Origin: Microbacteriaceae bacterium
Lineage (GTDB): Bacteria > Actinomycetota > Actinomycetes > Actinomycetales > Microbacteriaceae
DNA: 64,000 bases
Reading direction: 5' to 3'
Assembly: GCA_019639055.1 (NCBI GenBank)
Contig: JAHBSP010000003.1
Span: 62,001-126,000 of the forward strand
The position numbers and the translations under genes were made by a program. A model generated the notes under the pieces. That model made no database searches and was not told the origin of the DNA. It saw nothing but the letters and a program-made list of their open reading frames with translations. Below, piece after piece: positions 35,369-45,700 of this stretch (positions are counted from its first letter, which is position 1; every line of letters starts with the position of its first letter).

Positions 35369-36286
35369 ATGCCGTCTGTGAAGGTTAAAGCGCCGGGCAA
35401 AATCAACCTCTTTTTGAGGGTGGGGCCGTTGGAAGAAGATGGTTACCATCAGGTAGCAACGGTTTACCACGCAGTCGATTTGTATGACGAACTTGAGTTT
35501 GAGGATTCTGAGCAATTAGTGCTCGAATTCGCTGGCGGGAATGCTGACTGGGGTGGGGTAACTCCCGGACCATCGAATTTAGCTATGAAGGCAGCTAGGC
35601 TCTTGCAGCAGTATTACGGAACGGAAAAGGGTGCGCATATCCGCATCACCAAAAACATTCCGGTTTCAGGTGGAATGGCTGGCGGTTCGGCAGATGCGGC
35701 AGCGACGCTCGTCGGCCTAAACACTCTCTGGGGTTTGCGCCTAAGCACCAACGCGCTCCTAAACATCGGTGCTGAACTTGGAGCGGATGTCCCCTTCGCT
35801 ATTCTCGGAGGCACAGCAGTCGGCACTGGCAGGGGAGAGCTACTATCGCCGGCTCTTGGCCGAGGCAACTTTAACTGGGTGATTGTGCCTAGCGCTCTGG
35901 GAGGACTAAGCACTCCGGATGTATATGCTCGTTTAGACGAAATACGTGACTCCAGTCGCACAGATATTTCTCCCTACGATTCTGTGCCTCAAGTAGCTCC
36001 GGAAGTGTTACAAGCAATACGTGACGGGGATCCGGATGCGCTCGCCGGCCTACTCACAAACGATCTTGAAGAAGCAGCGATTGATTTCATCCCGCAGTTG
36101 CAGGACATTATTGAGTTGGGGATTGAAGCAGGTGCGCTCGCTGGAATTGTTTCTGGCTCAGGACCAACCTTGGTGTTCCTTAGCCGTGATGCCGAGGGGG
36201 CCGACGATTTAGCCGCCCGCCTCACAGAACTTGGGCATCAGGCGATTGCGCTTCGTGGGTCGGCTCACGGGGCTCGAGTTGTTTAG
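35369..36286 (+). CDS. ispE: 4-diphosphocytidyl-2-C-methyl-D-erythritol kinase
   Basis: GHMP kinase of the MEP isoprenoid pathway. KAPGKINLFLRVG at the start holds the substrate-binding Lys, PVSGGMAGGSADAAATLVGLN is the ATP-binding glycine-rich loop, and the late GIVSGSGPTLVFL completes the fold. 305 residues. It supplies precursors for the undecaprenyl chain made by uppS at 60.5 kb. The stop overlaps the convergent MarR gene by four bases. Confidence 0.96.
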   Translation: MPSVKVKAPGKINLFLRVGPLEEDGYHQVATVYHAVDLYDELEFEDSEQLVLEFAGGNADWGGVTPGPSNLAMKAARLLQQYYGTEKGAHIRITKNIPVSGGMAGGSADAAATLVGLNTLWGLRLSTNALLNIGAELGADVPFAILGGTAVGTGRGELLSPALGRGNFNWVIVPSALGGLSTPDVYARLDEIRDSSRTDISPYDSVPQVAPEVLQAIRDGDPDALAGLLTNDLEEAAIDFIPQLQDIIELGIEAGALAGIVSGSGPTLVFLSRDAEGADDLAARLTELGHQAIALRGSAHGARVV

Positions 36287-36780
36287 AAATGCAATGAAAG
36301 TTTTCTAAGTAGGTCGGCCAATTCTTTGAGTTCGGCGTCGTTCATCCCTGCGAGTAGTTCTTGCTCATGCCGCATAAGGTGCTCCACAGCAATATCTACT
36401 TGAACAAGTCCAGTTTTGGTGAGTTTTACCGGAATATTCCTGCGATCGTTGGGGTCAACCTGGCGAGAAATTAGTCCGCGTTTTTCTAGGCGAGCAATCC
36501 GATTACTCATAGTGCCGCTGGTTACTAAGTTTTGCGCAAGCAATTCTTTCGGATTTAGTTCATAAGGTGCACCGGCTCTACGAAGTGCGGAAAGGACATC
36601 CCACTCCCATGGTTCAAGCTCCGCAGCCTGAAATGCCTGCTTCCTGGCGATGTTTAGCCTGCGAGCGAGCCTAAAGACACGCGAGAGCACGCCTAGTGGC
36701 GCAAAGTCAATATCAGGGCGTTCCCGTATCCAAGCGGCGACAATTTCGTCAACTTCATCTGAATCTGGGTTTGTGGGCAT
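36283..36780 (-). CDS. MarR-family transcriptional regulator
   Basis: 165-residue winged-helix protein. EWDVLSALRRAGAPYELNPKELLAQNLVTSGTMSNRIARLEKRGLISR is the DNA-binding core, then VDPNDRRNIPVKLT the wing. The pattern resembles the MarR type common in Microbacteriaceae. Target and ligand are unknown; no target gene is adjacent, as both neighbours are housekeeping. Confidence 0.87.
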   Translation of the reverse strand: MPTNPDSDEVDEIVAAWIRERPDIDFAPLGVLSRVFRLARRLNIARKQAFQAAELEPWEWDVLSALRRAGAPYELNPKELLAQNLVTSGTMSNRIARLEKRGLISRQVDPNDRRNIPVKLTKTGLVQVDIAVEHLMRHEQELLAGMNDAELKELADLLRKLSLHF

Positions 36781-36828
36781 ACTTTATTCTGGCAGAATGT
36801 ATAAGGCTCTTTTTTATTTATTGAGCAA

Positions 36829-36900
36829 TGCCCCTTAGTGTAACGGCAGCACGGCAGAATTTGGATCTGTAAAGTCTAGGTTCGAATCCTAGGGGGGCAG
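36829..36900 (+). tRNA. tRNA-Gln (TTG)
   Basis: 72-base cloverleaf: acceptor TGCCCCT/GGGGGCA, anticodon stem GCAGA/TCTGT with loop ATTTGGA and anticodon TTG at 36861-36863, T arm CTAGG-TTCGAAT-CCTAG, discriminator G. CCA is not encoded. Its position just upstream of glmU is common in actinobacteria. Confidence 0.94.
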
Positions 36901-36907
36901 CAGGTAT

Positions 36908-36913
36908 TACGAT
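36908..36913 (+). promoter_or_regulatory. Leaderless -10 box of glmU
   Basis: TACGAT, six bases, then ATG 36920; it lies eight bases after the tRNA-Gln. Confidence 0.4.
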
Positions 36914-36919
36914 TGGCTT

Positions 36920-38326
36920 ATGAGTAATTCGGCTCTAGCCATCGTAATCCTCGCAGCAGGTCAAGGCACCAGGATGAAATCCCAGACTCCTAAGGTGCTC
37001 CATAATCTAGCCGGTCTTCCAATGATTGGGCATGTGCTTCGCACAGCAACCTCACTCGACCCAGCGCATCTCGTGGTTGTGGTTAGGCATGAGGCTGAAG
37101 CAATTTCTGAAGTGGTCAGCGCACTAGCACCAACTTCGAAAATTGTGCATCAAGATGAGATACCTGGCACTGGTCGTGCACTAGAAACTGCGCTCTCCGC
37201 CCTCCCAGCAGATTTTAAAGGCGATATTGCGGTGCTTTCAGGCGATGTTCCACTTCTTTCAGTTGAACTGATCATTCGTCTTTTGAAGGAGCACGTTTCT
37301 GCCGATGCAAGCGCTACCATCTTGAGCGCCAAGGTAAAGAAACCTCGCGGATACGGTCGCATCGTGCGTGAGGGCAATGGGGATGTTCGTGAGATTGTCG
37401 AAGAGTCTGATGCTGACGATGACACCAAGAAAATTGATGAAGTAAATTCAGGAACTTACGTTTTCAGATTCCAGGGGATGCGTGAACTGCTTGAAGGTAT
37501 TTCCACCAATAATGCGCAGGGTGAGAAGTATTTACCAGACGTGGTGGCCGCTATGCGCTCCGCCGGAAGTAAAGTGAACGCTTTTGCGACCAGACAACTT
37601 TGGCAGGTAAACGGAGTAAATGATCGCGCCCAGTTGGCGCGGGTAGCTAAACGACTAAATCGCACCCTAATCAAGCAGCACCAAGCAGCTGGAGTATATT
37701 TCCTTGACCCTGATTCAGTTTGGGTAGATGTGGATGTCTCTATTGGGGCAGATACCCAAATCCTTCCTGGAACTGTGCTTCGTGGTGCGACCACGATTGC
37801 AGAGGGCGCAACGATTGGACCCGACACCACACTTGTCGATACCGAGGTTGGTGCAGGGGCGGTTGTGAAACGCACTGAAGCCACTCTCTCAGTAATTGGT
37901 GCAGGGGTAACGGTAGGTCCTTGGGCACTGCTGAGACCTGGAACAGAAATTTCTGAAAAAGCCAAAGTTGGCACATTTGTGGAAGTAAAAAACTCCAAAA
38001 TTGGTAGGGGCACGAAGGTCCCGCACCTTAGTTACATTGGTGATGCTGAAATTGGTGAAGAAACAAACATTGGTGCAGGTGCAATAACAGCGAATTATGA
38101 CGGTGTGAAGAAGCATAAAACCATAATTGGCTCACGAGTTAAGACAAGCGCGCATAATGTTTTCGTTGCGCCAGTTACTATTGAAGATGACACTTATACC
38201 GGTGCGGGGACTGTGGTTCGGCGAGACGTTCCAAAAGGTTCTCTAGCAGTAAACGTGGTTACACAAAAGAATATCGAAGGATGGGTGGCCAAGAACCGGC
38301 CACCGAGTGAGAACAAGGAACACTAA
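36920..38326 (+). CDS. glmU: Bifunctional UDP-GlcNAc pyrophosphorylase / GlcN-1-P acetyltransferase
   Basis: Makes UDP-GlcNAc for peptidoglycan. The N-terminal nucleotidyltransferase domain has ILAAGQGTRMKSQTPKVLH (about residues 10-28) and VLSGDVPLL. From about residue 255 the left-handed beta-helix of hexapeptide repeats runs to GAGAITANYDGVKKHKT and the acetyl-CoA region. 468 residues, full length. The TAA stop is followed at once by the prs ATG. Confidence 0.97.
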   Translation: MSNSALAIVILAAGQGTRMKSQTPKVLHNLAGLPMIGHVLRTATSLDPAHLVVVVRHEAEAISEVVSALAPTSKIVHQDEIPGTGRALETALSALPADFKGDIAVLSGDVPLLSVELIIRLLKEHVSADASATILSAKVKKPRGYGRIVREGNGDVREIVEESDADDDTKKIDEVNSGTYVFRFQGMRELLEGISTNNAQGEKYLPDVVAAMRSAGSKVNAFATRQLWQVNGVNDRAQLARVAKRLNRTLIKQHQAAGVYFLDPDSVWVDVDVSIGADTQILPGTVLRGATTIAEGATIGPDTTLVDTEVGAGAVVKRTEATLSVIGAGVTVGPWALLRPGTEISEKAKVGTFVEVKNSKIGRGTKVPHLSYIGDAEIGEETNIGAGAITANYDGVKKHKTIIGSRVKTSAHNVFVAPVTIEDDTYTGAGTVVRRDVPKGSLAVNVVTQKNIEGWVAKNRPPSENKEH

Positions 38327-39304
38327 ATGTCTGGCCTAATTGCTCAGGGTGAAAAAAGATTAGTACTAGTTACAGGTAGAGCGCATCCTGAGTTGGCCGA
38401 AGATATAGCTAAAGAATTAGGTATTGAGCTTTCGCCCACTGAAATTCGCACCTTCGCAAACGGCGAAATTTACGCTCGCTACGATGAGAGCATCCGCGGT
38501 AGTGATGTTTTTGTAATCCAGTCGCATCCTGCACCAATCAATGAATGGATGATGGAACAGCTGATTATGCTGGATGCGCTAAAGCGTGCATCTGCAAAGC
38601 GCGTCACTGTCGTGTCACCTTTCTTTCCATATGCCAGGCAGGACAAGAAGGGCAGAGGTCGCGAGCCGATTTCAGCGAGGCTAATGGCCGATCTTTACGA
38701 CACAGCAGGTGCTAACCGAATCATGAGCGTTGATCTTCACGCCGCGCAGATTCAAGGATTCTTCAACGGCCCGGTCGATCACCTTTTTGCTATGCCGGTG
38801 CTGCTTGAGCACTTCCGTGCCAAGCTGGCCAATGAACCGGTAACAATGGTTTCTCCTGATATGGGCCGGGTGCGCGTTGCAGATATTTGGAGCGACAAGA
38901 TGCACGCACCGCTCGCCATTATTCACAAGCGTCGTGACCCGAGGGTTGCCAATCAGGTTTCTGTGCACGAAATTGTGGGCCAGGTTGAGGGACGCACCTG
39001 CCTAATTGTAGACGACATGATTGACACCGGTCGAACCATCGTAAAAGCGGCTGAGGCACTGAAAGCCAACGGCGCTATCAAAGTGGTTATTGCCGCTACC
39101 CACGCAGTATTCTCTGACCCTGCCACCGAAATTCTACAGAGCGACTTTATAGACGAAGTGGTGGTTACCGACACTCTGCCAGTTCCTGAACACAAACGCT
39201 GGGACAGGCTAACAGTGCTTCCAATTGCACCGCTGATCGCTCAGGCAATCCGTCAGGTATTCACCGACGGTAGTGTGACATCTCTATTTGATGGCGCAGC
39301 ATAA
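38327..39304 (+). CDS. prs: Ribose-phosphate pyrophosphokinase
   Basis: Makes PRPP from ribose-5-phosphate and ATP for nucleotide, His and Trp synthesis. 325 residues with SHPAPINEWMMEQLIMLDA, YARQDKKGRGREPIS, MSVDLHAAQIQGFF and the PRPP loop LIVDDMIDTGRTIVKAAEAL. It starts with ATG directly after glmU, with no gap. The glmU-prs order is widely conserved. Confidence 0.97.
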   Translation: MSGLIAQGEKRLVLVTGRAHPELAEDIAKELGIELSPTEIRTFANGEIYARYDESIRGSDVFVIQSHPAPINEWMMEQLIMLDALKRASAKRVTVVSPFFPYARQDKKGRGREPISARLMADLYDTAGANRIMSVDLHAAQIQGFFNGPVDHLFAMPVLLEHFRAKLANEPVTMVSPDMGRVRVADIWSDKMHAPLAIIHKRRDPRVANQVSVHEIVGQVEGRTCLIVDDMIDTGRTIVKAAEALKANGAIKVVIAATHAVFSDPATEILQSDFIDEVVVTDTLPVPEHKRWDRLTVLPIAPLIAQAIRQVFTDGSVTSLFDGAA

Positions 39305-39345
39305 ACTGCGAGCACTTTACAAAACCGGATTTTCGCTAGGGAATT

Positions 39346-39936
39346 ATGACTTCTGAACAACCAGCAATCGTGCTAATGCACGGCTACGGCTCCAATGAGC
39401 ACGATCTTGTGCCGATTGCTGAAATGCTCGCACCAGATTTGGAAGTGCTCAGCCTTCGCGCACCTATCGAGCTTCCCTGGGGAGGGGCAGCATGGTTTCA
39501 ACTCCTCGACGAAAATGAGGATGCTCGCCTCGCTGAAATAGATGTGGCTGTTGCAGGGGCTTGGGAGAGAATTGATGGGCGGTTCGGCAGCAACCGAAAA
39601 GTTGTGGCTATTGGTTTCTCGCAGGGCGGCCTTATGGCTAGTCAATTACTTCGCACCAGACCCGAAAGGGTAGCGGCAACCGTAATCTTTGCGGGTATTG
39701 TGTCTCCTGCCGAATATCCTGCAGATGCGCTACTGGCCGAGCAAAAACCTGAAGTCTTTTACGGCAAAGGTGATGAAGATCAGCTACTTGAGAATATTCG
39801 CTGGTTCCCCGGAACTATCAGCAAATTGGAGAGCATCGCACAGGTAGATAAGCACTTTTATCCCGGGTTAGCTCACCAACTCAACGAGCAAGAAATAGCG
39901 GATGCTCGTGCATACCTCCAGCGGATGCTTAGCTAG
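39346..39936 (+). CDS. Alpha/beta hydrolase, carboxylesterase/phospholipase type
   Basis: 196-residue cytoplasmic hydrolase of the phospholipase/carboxylesterase family. VLMHGYGSNEHDL forms the oxyanion hole, AIGFSQGGLMASQ contains the nucleophile Ser, VFYGKGDEDQL the Asp and YPGLAHQLN the His. The substrate is unknown. ATG 39346 has AGGGA just upstream. The stop overlaps that of gnd by four bases. Confidence 0.88.
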   Translation: MTSEQPAIVLMHGYGSNEHDLVPIAEMLAPDLEVLSLRAPIELPWGGAAWFQLLDENEDARLAEIDVAVAGAWERIDGRFGSNRKVVAIGFSQGGLMASQLLRTRPERVAATVIFAGIVSPAEYPADALLAEQKPEVFYGKGDEDQLLENIRWFPGTISKLESIAQVDKHFYPGLAHQLNEQEIADARAYLQRMLS

Positions 39937-41366
39937 TCGACTCTAGTTTCGCTACGATCCTCACTCCACTCGGTGTGGAATGTGCCTTCCTTGTCAATGC
40001 GCTTATAAGTGTGTGCGCCAAAGAAGTCACGCTGCCCCTGAACGAGCGCAGCAGGTAGTCTTTCGGCACGAATAGCGTCAAGATAAGACAATGACGCACT
40101 AAACGCAGGTACCGCCACACCGGCTAGGGAAGCGGCTGCCACAACCCGACGGAGGCTTAGTTCACTGTCTGCGATAGCATCAGCAAAATATGGTGCGCTT
40201 ATTAGCAGTTCTAGTTCTGGGTCTTGCTTGTAGGCATCCGTGATCCGGTTTAGGAATACCGCGCGGATAATGCAACCGGCTCTCCAAATTCTGGCGACTT
40301 CGCTCAGGTTGATATCCCATTCGTGGTCTTTCGCACCAATACGAATCACATCAAAGCCTTGTGAATAAGCGACGATTTTGGATGCGTAAAGCGCTTTCCG
40401 AACATCCTCAATAAAATCTGCACCGGCAGGGAGTCCCTCGACAACCTGTTTTCCGAGCCTTTGAGCTACTTTTCGCTGGGAGAGTGAGGATGACAGTGAG
40501 CGCGCGAATACCGCCTGTGCAATTCCCGAGATTGGCACGCCGGTGTCGAGCCCGCTCTTTACTGTCCAGCTTCCGGTGCCTTTAGCACCTGCTGCATCGA
40601 GAATTACATCAACCAGTGGTTTGCCGGTTTCTGCATCCACCTGGCGTAGCACCTCGGCGGTTATCTCGATCAGGTAGGAGTCGAGTTCGCCTTTGTTCCA
40701 TTCGGCAAAAATGTCCGCAATTTCTGCGGGTGTCTGACTGGTTGCGTTTCTAATAAGGTCGTAGCCTTCAGCAATAAGCTGCATATCGGCGTACTCGATA
40801 CCGTTGTGAATCATTTTCACGAAATGACCGGCTCCGTCAGTTCCGATATGGGTCACGCAGGGTGTGCCATCATCCGCCCTAGCTGCAATAGATTCGAGAA
40901 TCGGGCGAATAACTTCCCAAGCCTCCGCGCTACCACCAGGCATGATTGAAGGGCCGTGTAGTGCTCCTTCCTCACCGCCCGAAATCCCTGAGCCGACAAA
41001 GTTGATTCCGGTTTCACGAACCGCCTTTTCACGGCGAATCGTGTCAGTAAATAGTGCGTTACCACCGTCGATAATCACATCGCCGGGTTCAAAAACTTTT
41101 ACCAGCGAATCTATAACCGCGTCGGTTGCTGCCCCTGCCTGCACCATAATGATTGCAGTGCGCGGTTTCGCGATTGATGCCGCAAAATCTTCATAAGAAT
41201 AACTGGCAATAAAATTTGCTTCCGGATGCTCATCCAATAATTCCTTGGTACGACCCTCGGAACGGTTGTATACCGCTACCCGGTTTCCTTCACGAGAGGC
41301 AAGGTTGCGAGCCAGATTCGAGCCCATAACTGCAAGACCAACTACGCCAATGTTTGCTTGATTCAC
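39933..41366 (-). CDS. gnd: 6-phosphogluconate dehydrogenase (decarboxylating)
   Basis: Oxidative pentose-phosphate enzyme giving ribulose-5-phosphate, CO2 and NADPH. 477 residues, the long NADP-type form. GVVGLAVMGSNLARNLASRE is the cofactor loop, FVGSGISGGEEGALHGPSIMPGG the substrate signature, HFVKMIHNGIEYADMQLI carries catalytic Lys, and DVILDAAGAKGTGSW follows. GTG 41366 has a GGAG Shine-Dalgarno. Confidence 0.97.
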   Translation of the reverse strand: MNQANIGVVGLAVMGSNLARNLASREGNRVAVYNRSEGRTKELLDEHPEANFIASYSYEDFAASIAKPRTAIIMVQAGAATDAVIDSLVKVFEPGDVIIDGGNALFTDTIRREKAVRETGINFVGSGISGGEEGALHGPSIMPGGSAEAWEVIRPILESIAARADDGTPCVTHIGTDGAGHFVKMIHNGIEYADMQLIAEGYDLIRNATSQTPAEIADIFAEWNKGELDSYLIEITAEVLRQVDAETGKPLVDVILDAAGAKGTGSWTVKSGLDTGVPISGIAQAVFARSLSSSLSQRKVAQRLGKQVVEGLPAGADFIEDVRKALYASKIVAYSQGFDVIRIGAKDHEWDINLSEVARIWRAGCIIRAVFLNRITDAYKQDPELELLISAPYFADAIADSELSLRRVVAAASLAGVAVPAFSASLSYLDAIRAERLPAALVQGQRDFFGAHTYKRIDKEGTFHTEWSEDRSETRVD

Positions 41367-41433
41367 TTTTACTCCGATTTCTAATCGCCCACATTCAGGT
41401 TACTAGCTGGATGCGCTCAATATTTGGTTTGTG

Positions 41434-41567
41434 TATGATTGTTAAGGACTTCGGCGAGGGGTGAATAACCCGTTATCGACGCGGCGAGTAAGGTTTTCTC
41501 AGATTTTCTATCTCAGAACCCCGATTCTTCGTGTTTCTCGCCGTTAAATAAACAAGGAGTTTCATTA
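41434..41567 (+). promoter_or_regulatory. Promoter and long structured leader of rplY
   Basis: A TATGAT -10 at 41434-41439 predicts a start near 41446 and a leader of about 120 bases. The leader can fold: GGGT/ACCC near 41460, and GGCGAG (about 41483) with CTCGCC (about 41538). An AAGGAG Shine-Dalgarno precedes ATG 41568. Such a leader is unusual here, where many genes are leaderless, and could allow L25 to control its own synthesis. Confidence 0.4.
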
Positions 41568-42200
41568 ATGAACGAAAAATTAGACGTCGAGAAGCGCGAA
41601 TCCTTCGGTAAGGGTGCTGCTCGCAAACTTCGTGTCGCAGGTCGTATTCCTGCTGTGATTTATGGTCACGGTAAAGACCCAGTACACGTTTCACTACCAA
41701 CCCACGAAACCACCCTTATCGTGCGCCAGTCAAACGCTATCCTCGACATTTCTGTCGACGGTAAGAAGACCATGGTGCTCGTTAAGGACATTCAGCGTGA
41801 CCCAGTGCGCCAAATTATTGAGCACATTGACCTGCTCGAGATTAAGAAGGGTGAGCGTATTACTGTTGATGTGCCTGTTCACATCACCGGTGAGCCATAC
41901 TCTGGCTTTATCGCCAGCCTGGAAGCAGCACACCTCACAATTGATACTGAAGCAACTCACATTCCTACTCATCTTGAAGTTCCAGTCGATGGCTTCGAAG
42001 GTGGCACCGTTATTACCGCACGCCAGGTAGAACTACCTGACGAGGTTATTTTGGTAACCCCAGAAGACCACGTTGTTGTAACTGTGATGGCTCCAGCAGC
42101 TGAAGTTGCTGCTGAGAACCTTGAAGCAGAAGAGGGCGAAGAAACAGAAGCAGAGGCAACTTCTGAGGCTGAAGCTCCAGCTGAGGAATCCGCTGAATAA
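41568..42200 (+). CDS. rplY: 50S ribosomal protein L25 (general stress protein Ctc type)
   Basis: Binds 5S rRNA. The N-terminal L25 domain (about residues 5-95: ESFGKGAARKLRVAGRIPAVIYG) is followed by the TL5-type beta domain and an acidic Glu/Ala tail from about residue 180. 210 residues, the long Ctc form. Upstream of pth, as in many bacteria. Confidence 0.96.
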   Translation: MNEKLDVEKRESFGKGAARKLRVAGRIPAVIYGHGKDPVHVSLPTHETTLIVRQSNAILDISVDGKKTMVLVKDIQRDPVRQIIEHIDLLEIKKGERITVDVPVHITGEPYSGFIASLEAAHLTIDTEATHIPTHLEVPVDGFEGGTVITARQVELPDEVILVTPEDHVVVTVMAPAAEVAAENLEAEEGEETEAEATSEAEAPAEESAE

Positions 42201-42762
42201 AAAACGTTGGCTGATATTCGGGCTCGGAAACCCCGGGCCCGAATACTCCAGCAATCGCCACAACGTGGGGCACATGATTGTGGATGCGCTCGCTGCCGAA
42301 GCGGGGGCATCGTTTTCAAAACAGTTGAGTGTCGCACATGTGGCAAAACTACTCACACCGGATAGTGAGATTCTGATCGCTAAATCTCTCGGATACATGA
42401 ACCTATCTGGTGGTCCGGTATCTAAACTCGCTCGCAAATTCGATATTCCCTTAGAGCGGGTAGTTATTGTGCACGATGAACTAGATCTTGACTTCGGCAC
42501 CATTCGTATCAAAGCGGGTGGTGGGCACGCAGGTCACAACGGGCTGCGCGATATTTCGGCGGCTCTTGGACCCGACTACATACGAGTGCGTTTTGGCATC
42601 TCCCGTCCGAAGGGTGATCCAGCAAAATATGTGCTCCAAAACTTCAGTAAAACCGAACAAACCCAGCTTCCTGCACTGATTGAGGATGCTGCGCTCGCGG
42701 CTATAGACATCCCGCTTCAAGGATTGACTACTTCCCAGCAGAAGTGGAATTCACTCACTTAG
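42193..42762 (+). CDS. pth: Peptidyl-tRNA hydrolase
   Basis: Releases peptides from peptidyl-tRNAs that drop off ribosomes. FGLGNPGPEYSSNRHNVGHM holds the catalytic His; SLGYMNLSGGPVSKLARKF, HDELDLDFGTIRIKAGGGHAGHNGLRDI and IRFGISRP-like FGISRPKGDP follow. No ATG, GTG or TTG exists in frame between the rplY stop region and the conserved core. CTG 42193 with TGAGGA at 42182-42187 is the best start, giving 189 residues, the normal size. TTG 42106 would add 29 non-homologous residues. Confidence 0.85.
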   Translation: MNKKRWLIFGLGNPGPEYSSNRHNVGHMIVDALAAEAGASFSKQLSVAHVAKLLTPDSEILIAKSLGYMNLSGGPVSKLARKFDIPLERVVIVHDELDLDFGTIRIKAGGGHAGHNGLRDISAALGPDYIRVRFGISRPKGDPAKYVLQNFSKTEQTQLPALIEDAALAAIDIPLQGLTTSQQKWNSLT

Positions 42763-42765
42763 AAT
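42760..42765 (+). promoter_or_regulatory. Leaderless -10 box of mfd using the pth stop codon
   Basis: TAGAAT, six bases, then GTG 42772. The TAG is the pth stop. Confidence 0.55.
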
Positions 42766-42771
42766 TAACAG

Positions 42772-45700
42772 GTGAATGACTCATTTTTAAAACTACTTTC
42801 CGAGTCTGAACCTATTCAAAATGAAATCGAGTCTCTCCGCGCTGGAGATTTCTGCCAAGCAGTTCCTGGGCTGAGAGCTCCTTTACTTGCGCTTGCGATA
42901 GATTCGCCGGTCACTCTGATTGTCACACCAACTGCTAAGGATCAGGATGAGCTAGCTCGCACCCTCGAAACCCTCACAGATTTTGAAATCGCGATTTTCC
43001 CCGCCTGGGAGACTCTGCCACACGAGCGGTTAAGCCCAACTGTTGAATCAATCGGTACCAGAGTCACCACTTTGAAACGACTTCGTGCCGGTGCTAAAGA
43101 GAAGAAACTGGTTGTCATTGCTTCGGTGCGAGCAGCGATTCAGCCGGTTATTTATTCGGCCAGTGAAGTGGCCGATTTAGAATTGCGAGTTGGGGAAAAC
43201 GTCGATTATTCGAGCATCCCTGAGACTCTCACCCTCTTCGGTTATTCCCGTGTTGACCTAGTTACAAGGCGCGGAGAGTTTGCGGTGCGCGGTGGAATTA
43301 TAGATGTTTTTGTGCCGACAGCTGCGCATCCTGTTCGCGTAGATTTCTTTGGTGACGATGTTGACGACATCCGCGAATTTTCGGTTTCAGATCAAAGGTC
43401 TTTCCCTGAAGCATTGAAAGTGACCACTATTCACCCAGCCAGAGAAATTCTGATTGATGACCATGTGCGCGAAAAAGCTGCCGAACTGGTTTCGCAGTAT
43501 CCAATATTTGAGCAGCAGTTAGAAAAGATTGCTTCTGGTGCGGTGGCTGAAGGAATCGAATCGATCGCTCCACTTTTGACCGGCAGAATCGCCAGCCTGC
43601 CCGAACTGCTTCCAGAGAAGTCGACAATTGTGATTTATGGGCAAGAACGCTCAGTATCGCGCGCCACCGACCTGATTAAAGCAAATGCTGAATTCTTGCA
43701 TGCAGCCTTTGATGCTGCAGCTGTTGGTGGGAATGTGCCTGTGAAGCTACAGGGCACCGACTACCTCACAATTCCAGAACTTAGGGAATCGCATCAGGGC
43801 CCTTGGTGGGAGTTTTCCAGTTTTGCTTCAGACAGTGAAGCATCGGTTTTGCCTTCTTTCAAGAATCAGGCGGATGGTGCACTCGACTACCTGCAAGAGG
43901 CACATTCAGCAGGTTTCAACATTTTCATTTATTTTGATGGGCCGGGCATGAAAGATCGCGCCAGTAGTTTGCTGGCGGATCGAAGTATCCCAGCAACACT
44001 TGAACTCGGATATTTGCAGTCAGGTTTCCGATTGCAAACTGATGACTCCAAACTGCTGGTGATGACTGAAGCGGAATTTTTTGGTAGAAAAGCGGACGCT
44101 TCAAAACCGCCAAAACTTGCGGTCAAACGCGGTGCTATTGTGGATCCGCTTTCACTAGAGCCGGGCGATTATGTGGTGCATGAAGTTCACGGTATCGGCA
44201 AGTTTATCGCCCAGGTCACTCGCAAACTCAAAACAGCATCAGGCGAAGCCACTGAGCGAGAATTCTTGCAGATTGAGTATGCACCGGGTAAGCGGGGCAT
44301 GCCGGCAGACAAACTGTATGTGCCAATTGATCGACTGGACAGACTCAGCCGCTACTTTGGTGCCGAGGAACCTTCGCTTTCAAAAATGGGCGGAAGTGAC
44401 TGGGCAGCAGCTAAGGGCAAGGCTCGCAAAGCGGTGCGCGAGATTGCTGTTGAACTTGTGAAACTGTATTCCACTCGGCAAGCAGCTAAAGGTTACGCCT
44501 TCGGTGCCGACACTGCCTGGCAGCGTGAATTAGAGGACGCTTTCCCTTATCAAGAAACCAGAGATCAGCTGGTAGCTATTGAAGAAGTCAAAGCAGACAT
44601 GGAAAAGCCTTTGCCGATGGATCGCCTAATCAGCGGTGATGTTGGATTCGGAAAAACCGAGATTGCTATCCGCGCTGCTTTCAAAGCGGTGCAGGAACAG
44701 AAGCAGGTAGCGATGCTGGTGCCAACCACGCTCTTGGTGAAGCAGCACTATGAAACCTTTGCCGCCCGCTTTTCCGGATTCCCGGTAACGGTTCGCCCAC
44801 TATCTCGATTCGAATCGAAAAAGGATGCAGAAAACACTATCGCAGGACTTGCCGATGGAACTGTCGATATTGTGATTGCAACTCACAGGTTGCTTAGCGA
44901 TTCTGTTAGGTTCAAAGACCTCGGCCTAGTTGTTCTTGACGAAGAACAACGCTTCGGTGTTGAGCATAAAGAAGCGCTCAAGAAACTAAAAACAAATGTC
45001 GACATTCTCGCAATGAGCGCAACCCCGATTCCGAGGACACTGGAGATGGCTGTGACTGGGATTCGTGAAATGTCTACCCTTTTGACACCGCCGGAGGATC
45101 GTCACCCAATTCTCACCTACGTTGGCCCATACAGCGAAAAGCAGGTGGCGGCCGCAATAAATCGTGAACTTATTCGCGAAGGTCAAGTCTTTTATGTGCA
45201 TAATCGCGTCAATTCAATCACGCAGGTTGCCAACAAGATAGCTGAACTGGTTCCGGATGCACGGGTCGCTATTGCGCACGGTCAGATGAGCGAAGCGGCA
45301 CTCGAACAGGTTCTGGTTGATTTCTGGGAACAGCGAATCGATGTCCTGGTTTCAACCACAATTATTGAAACCGGACTGGATATCCCTAACGCCAACACCC
45401 TGATCGTTGACCGAGCTGATAAGTTTGGGCTCTCTCAACTTCACCAGTTACGTGGCCGAGTTGGACGCGGAAGGGAGCGCGGATACGCTTACCTCTTCTA
45501 TGACGCCGACAAGCCGCTCTCTGAAACAGCTACTTCAAGACTTGAAACAATCGCCAGCAACACCGATCTCGGTTCTGGAACTCAAATTGCTCTCCGCGAC
45601 CTAGAACTTCGCGGGGCAGGAAACCTGCTTGGTGCTGAACAGTCCGGGCATATCACAGGAGTAGGTTTTGATCTCTACCTGCGGATGATTGGTGAGGCTG

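Noticed and set aside
37456..38013. 185-codon minus-strand frame
   Set aside because: Antisense to the hexapeptide-repeat part of glmU, whose periodic sequence produces open antisense frames.
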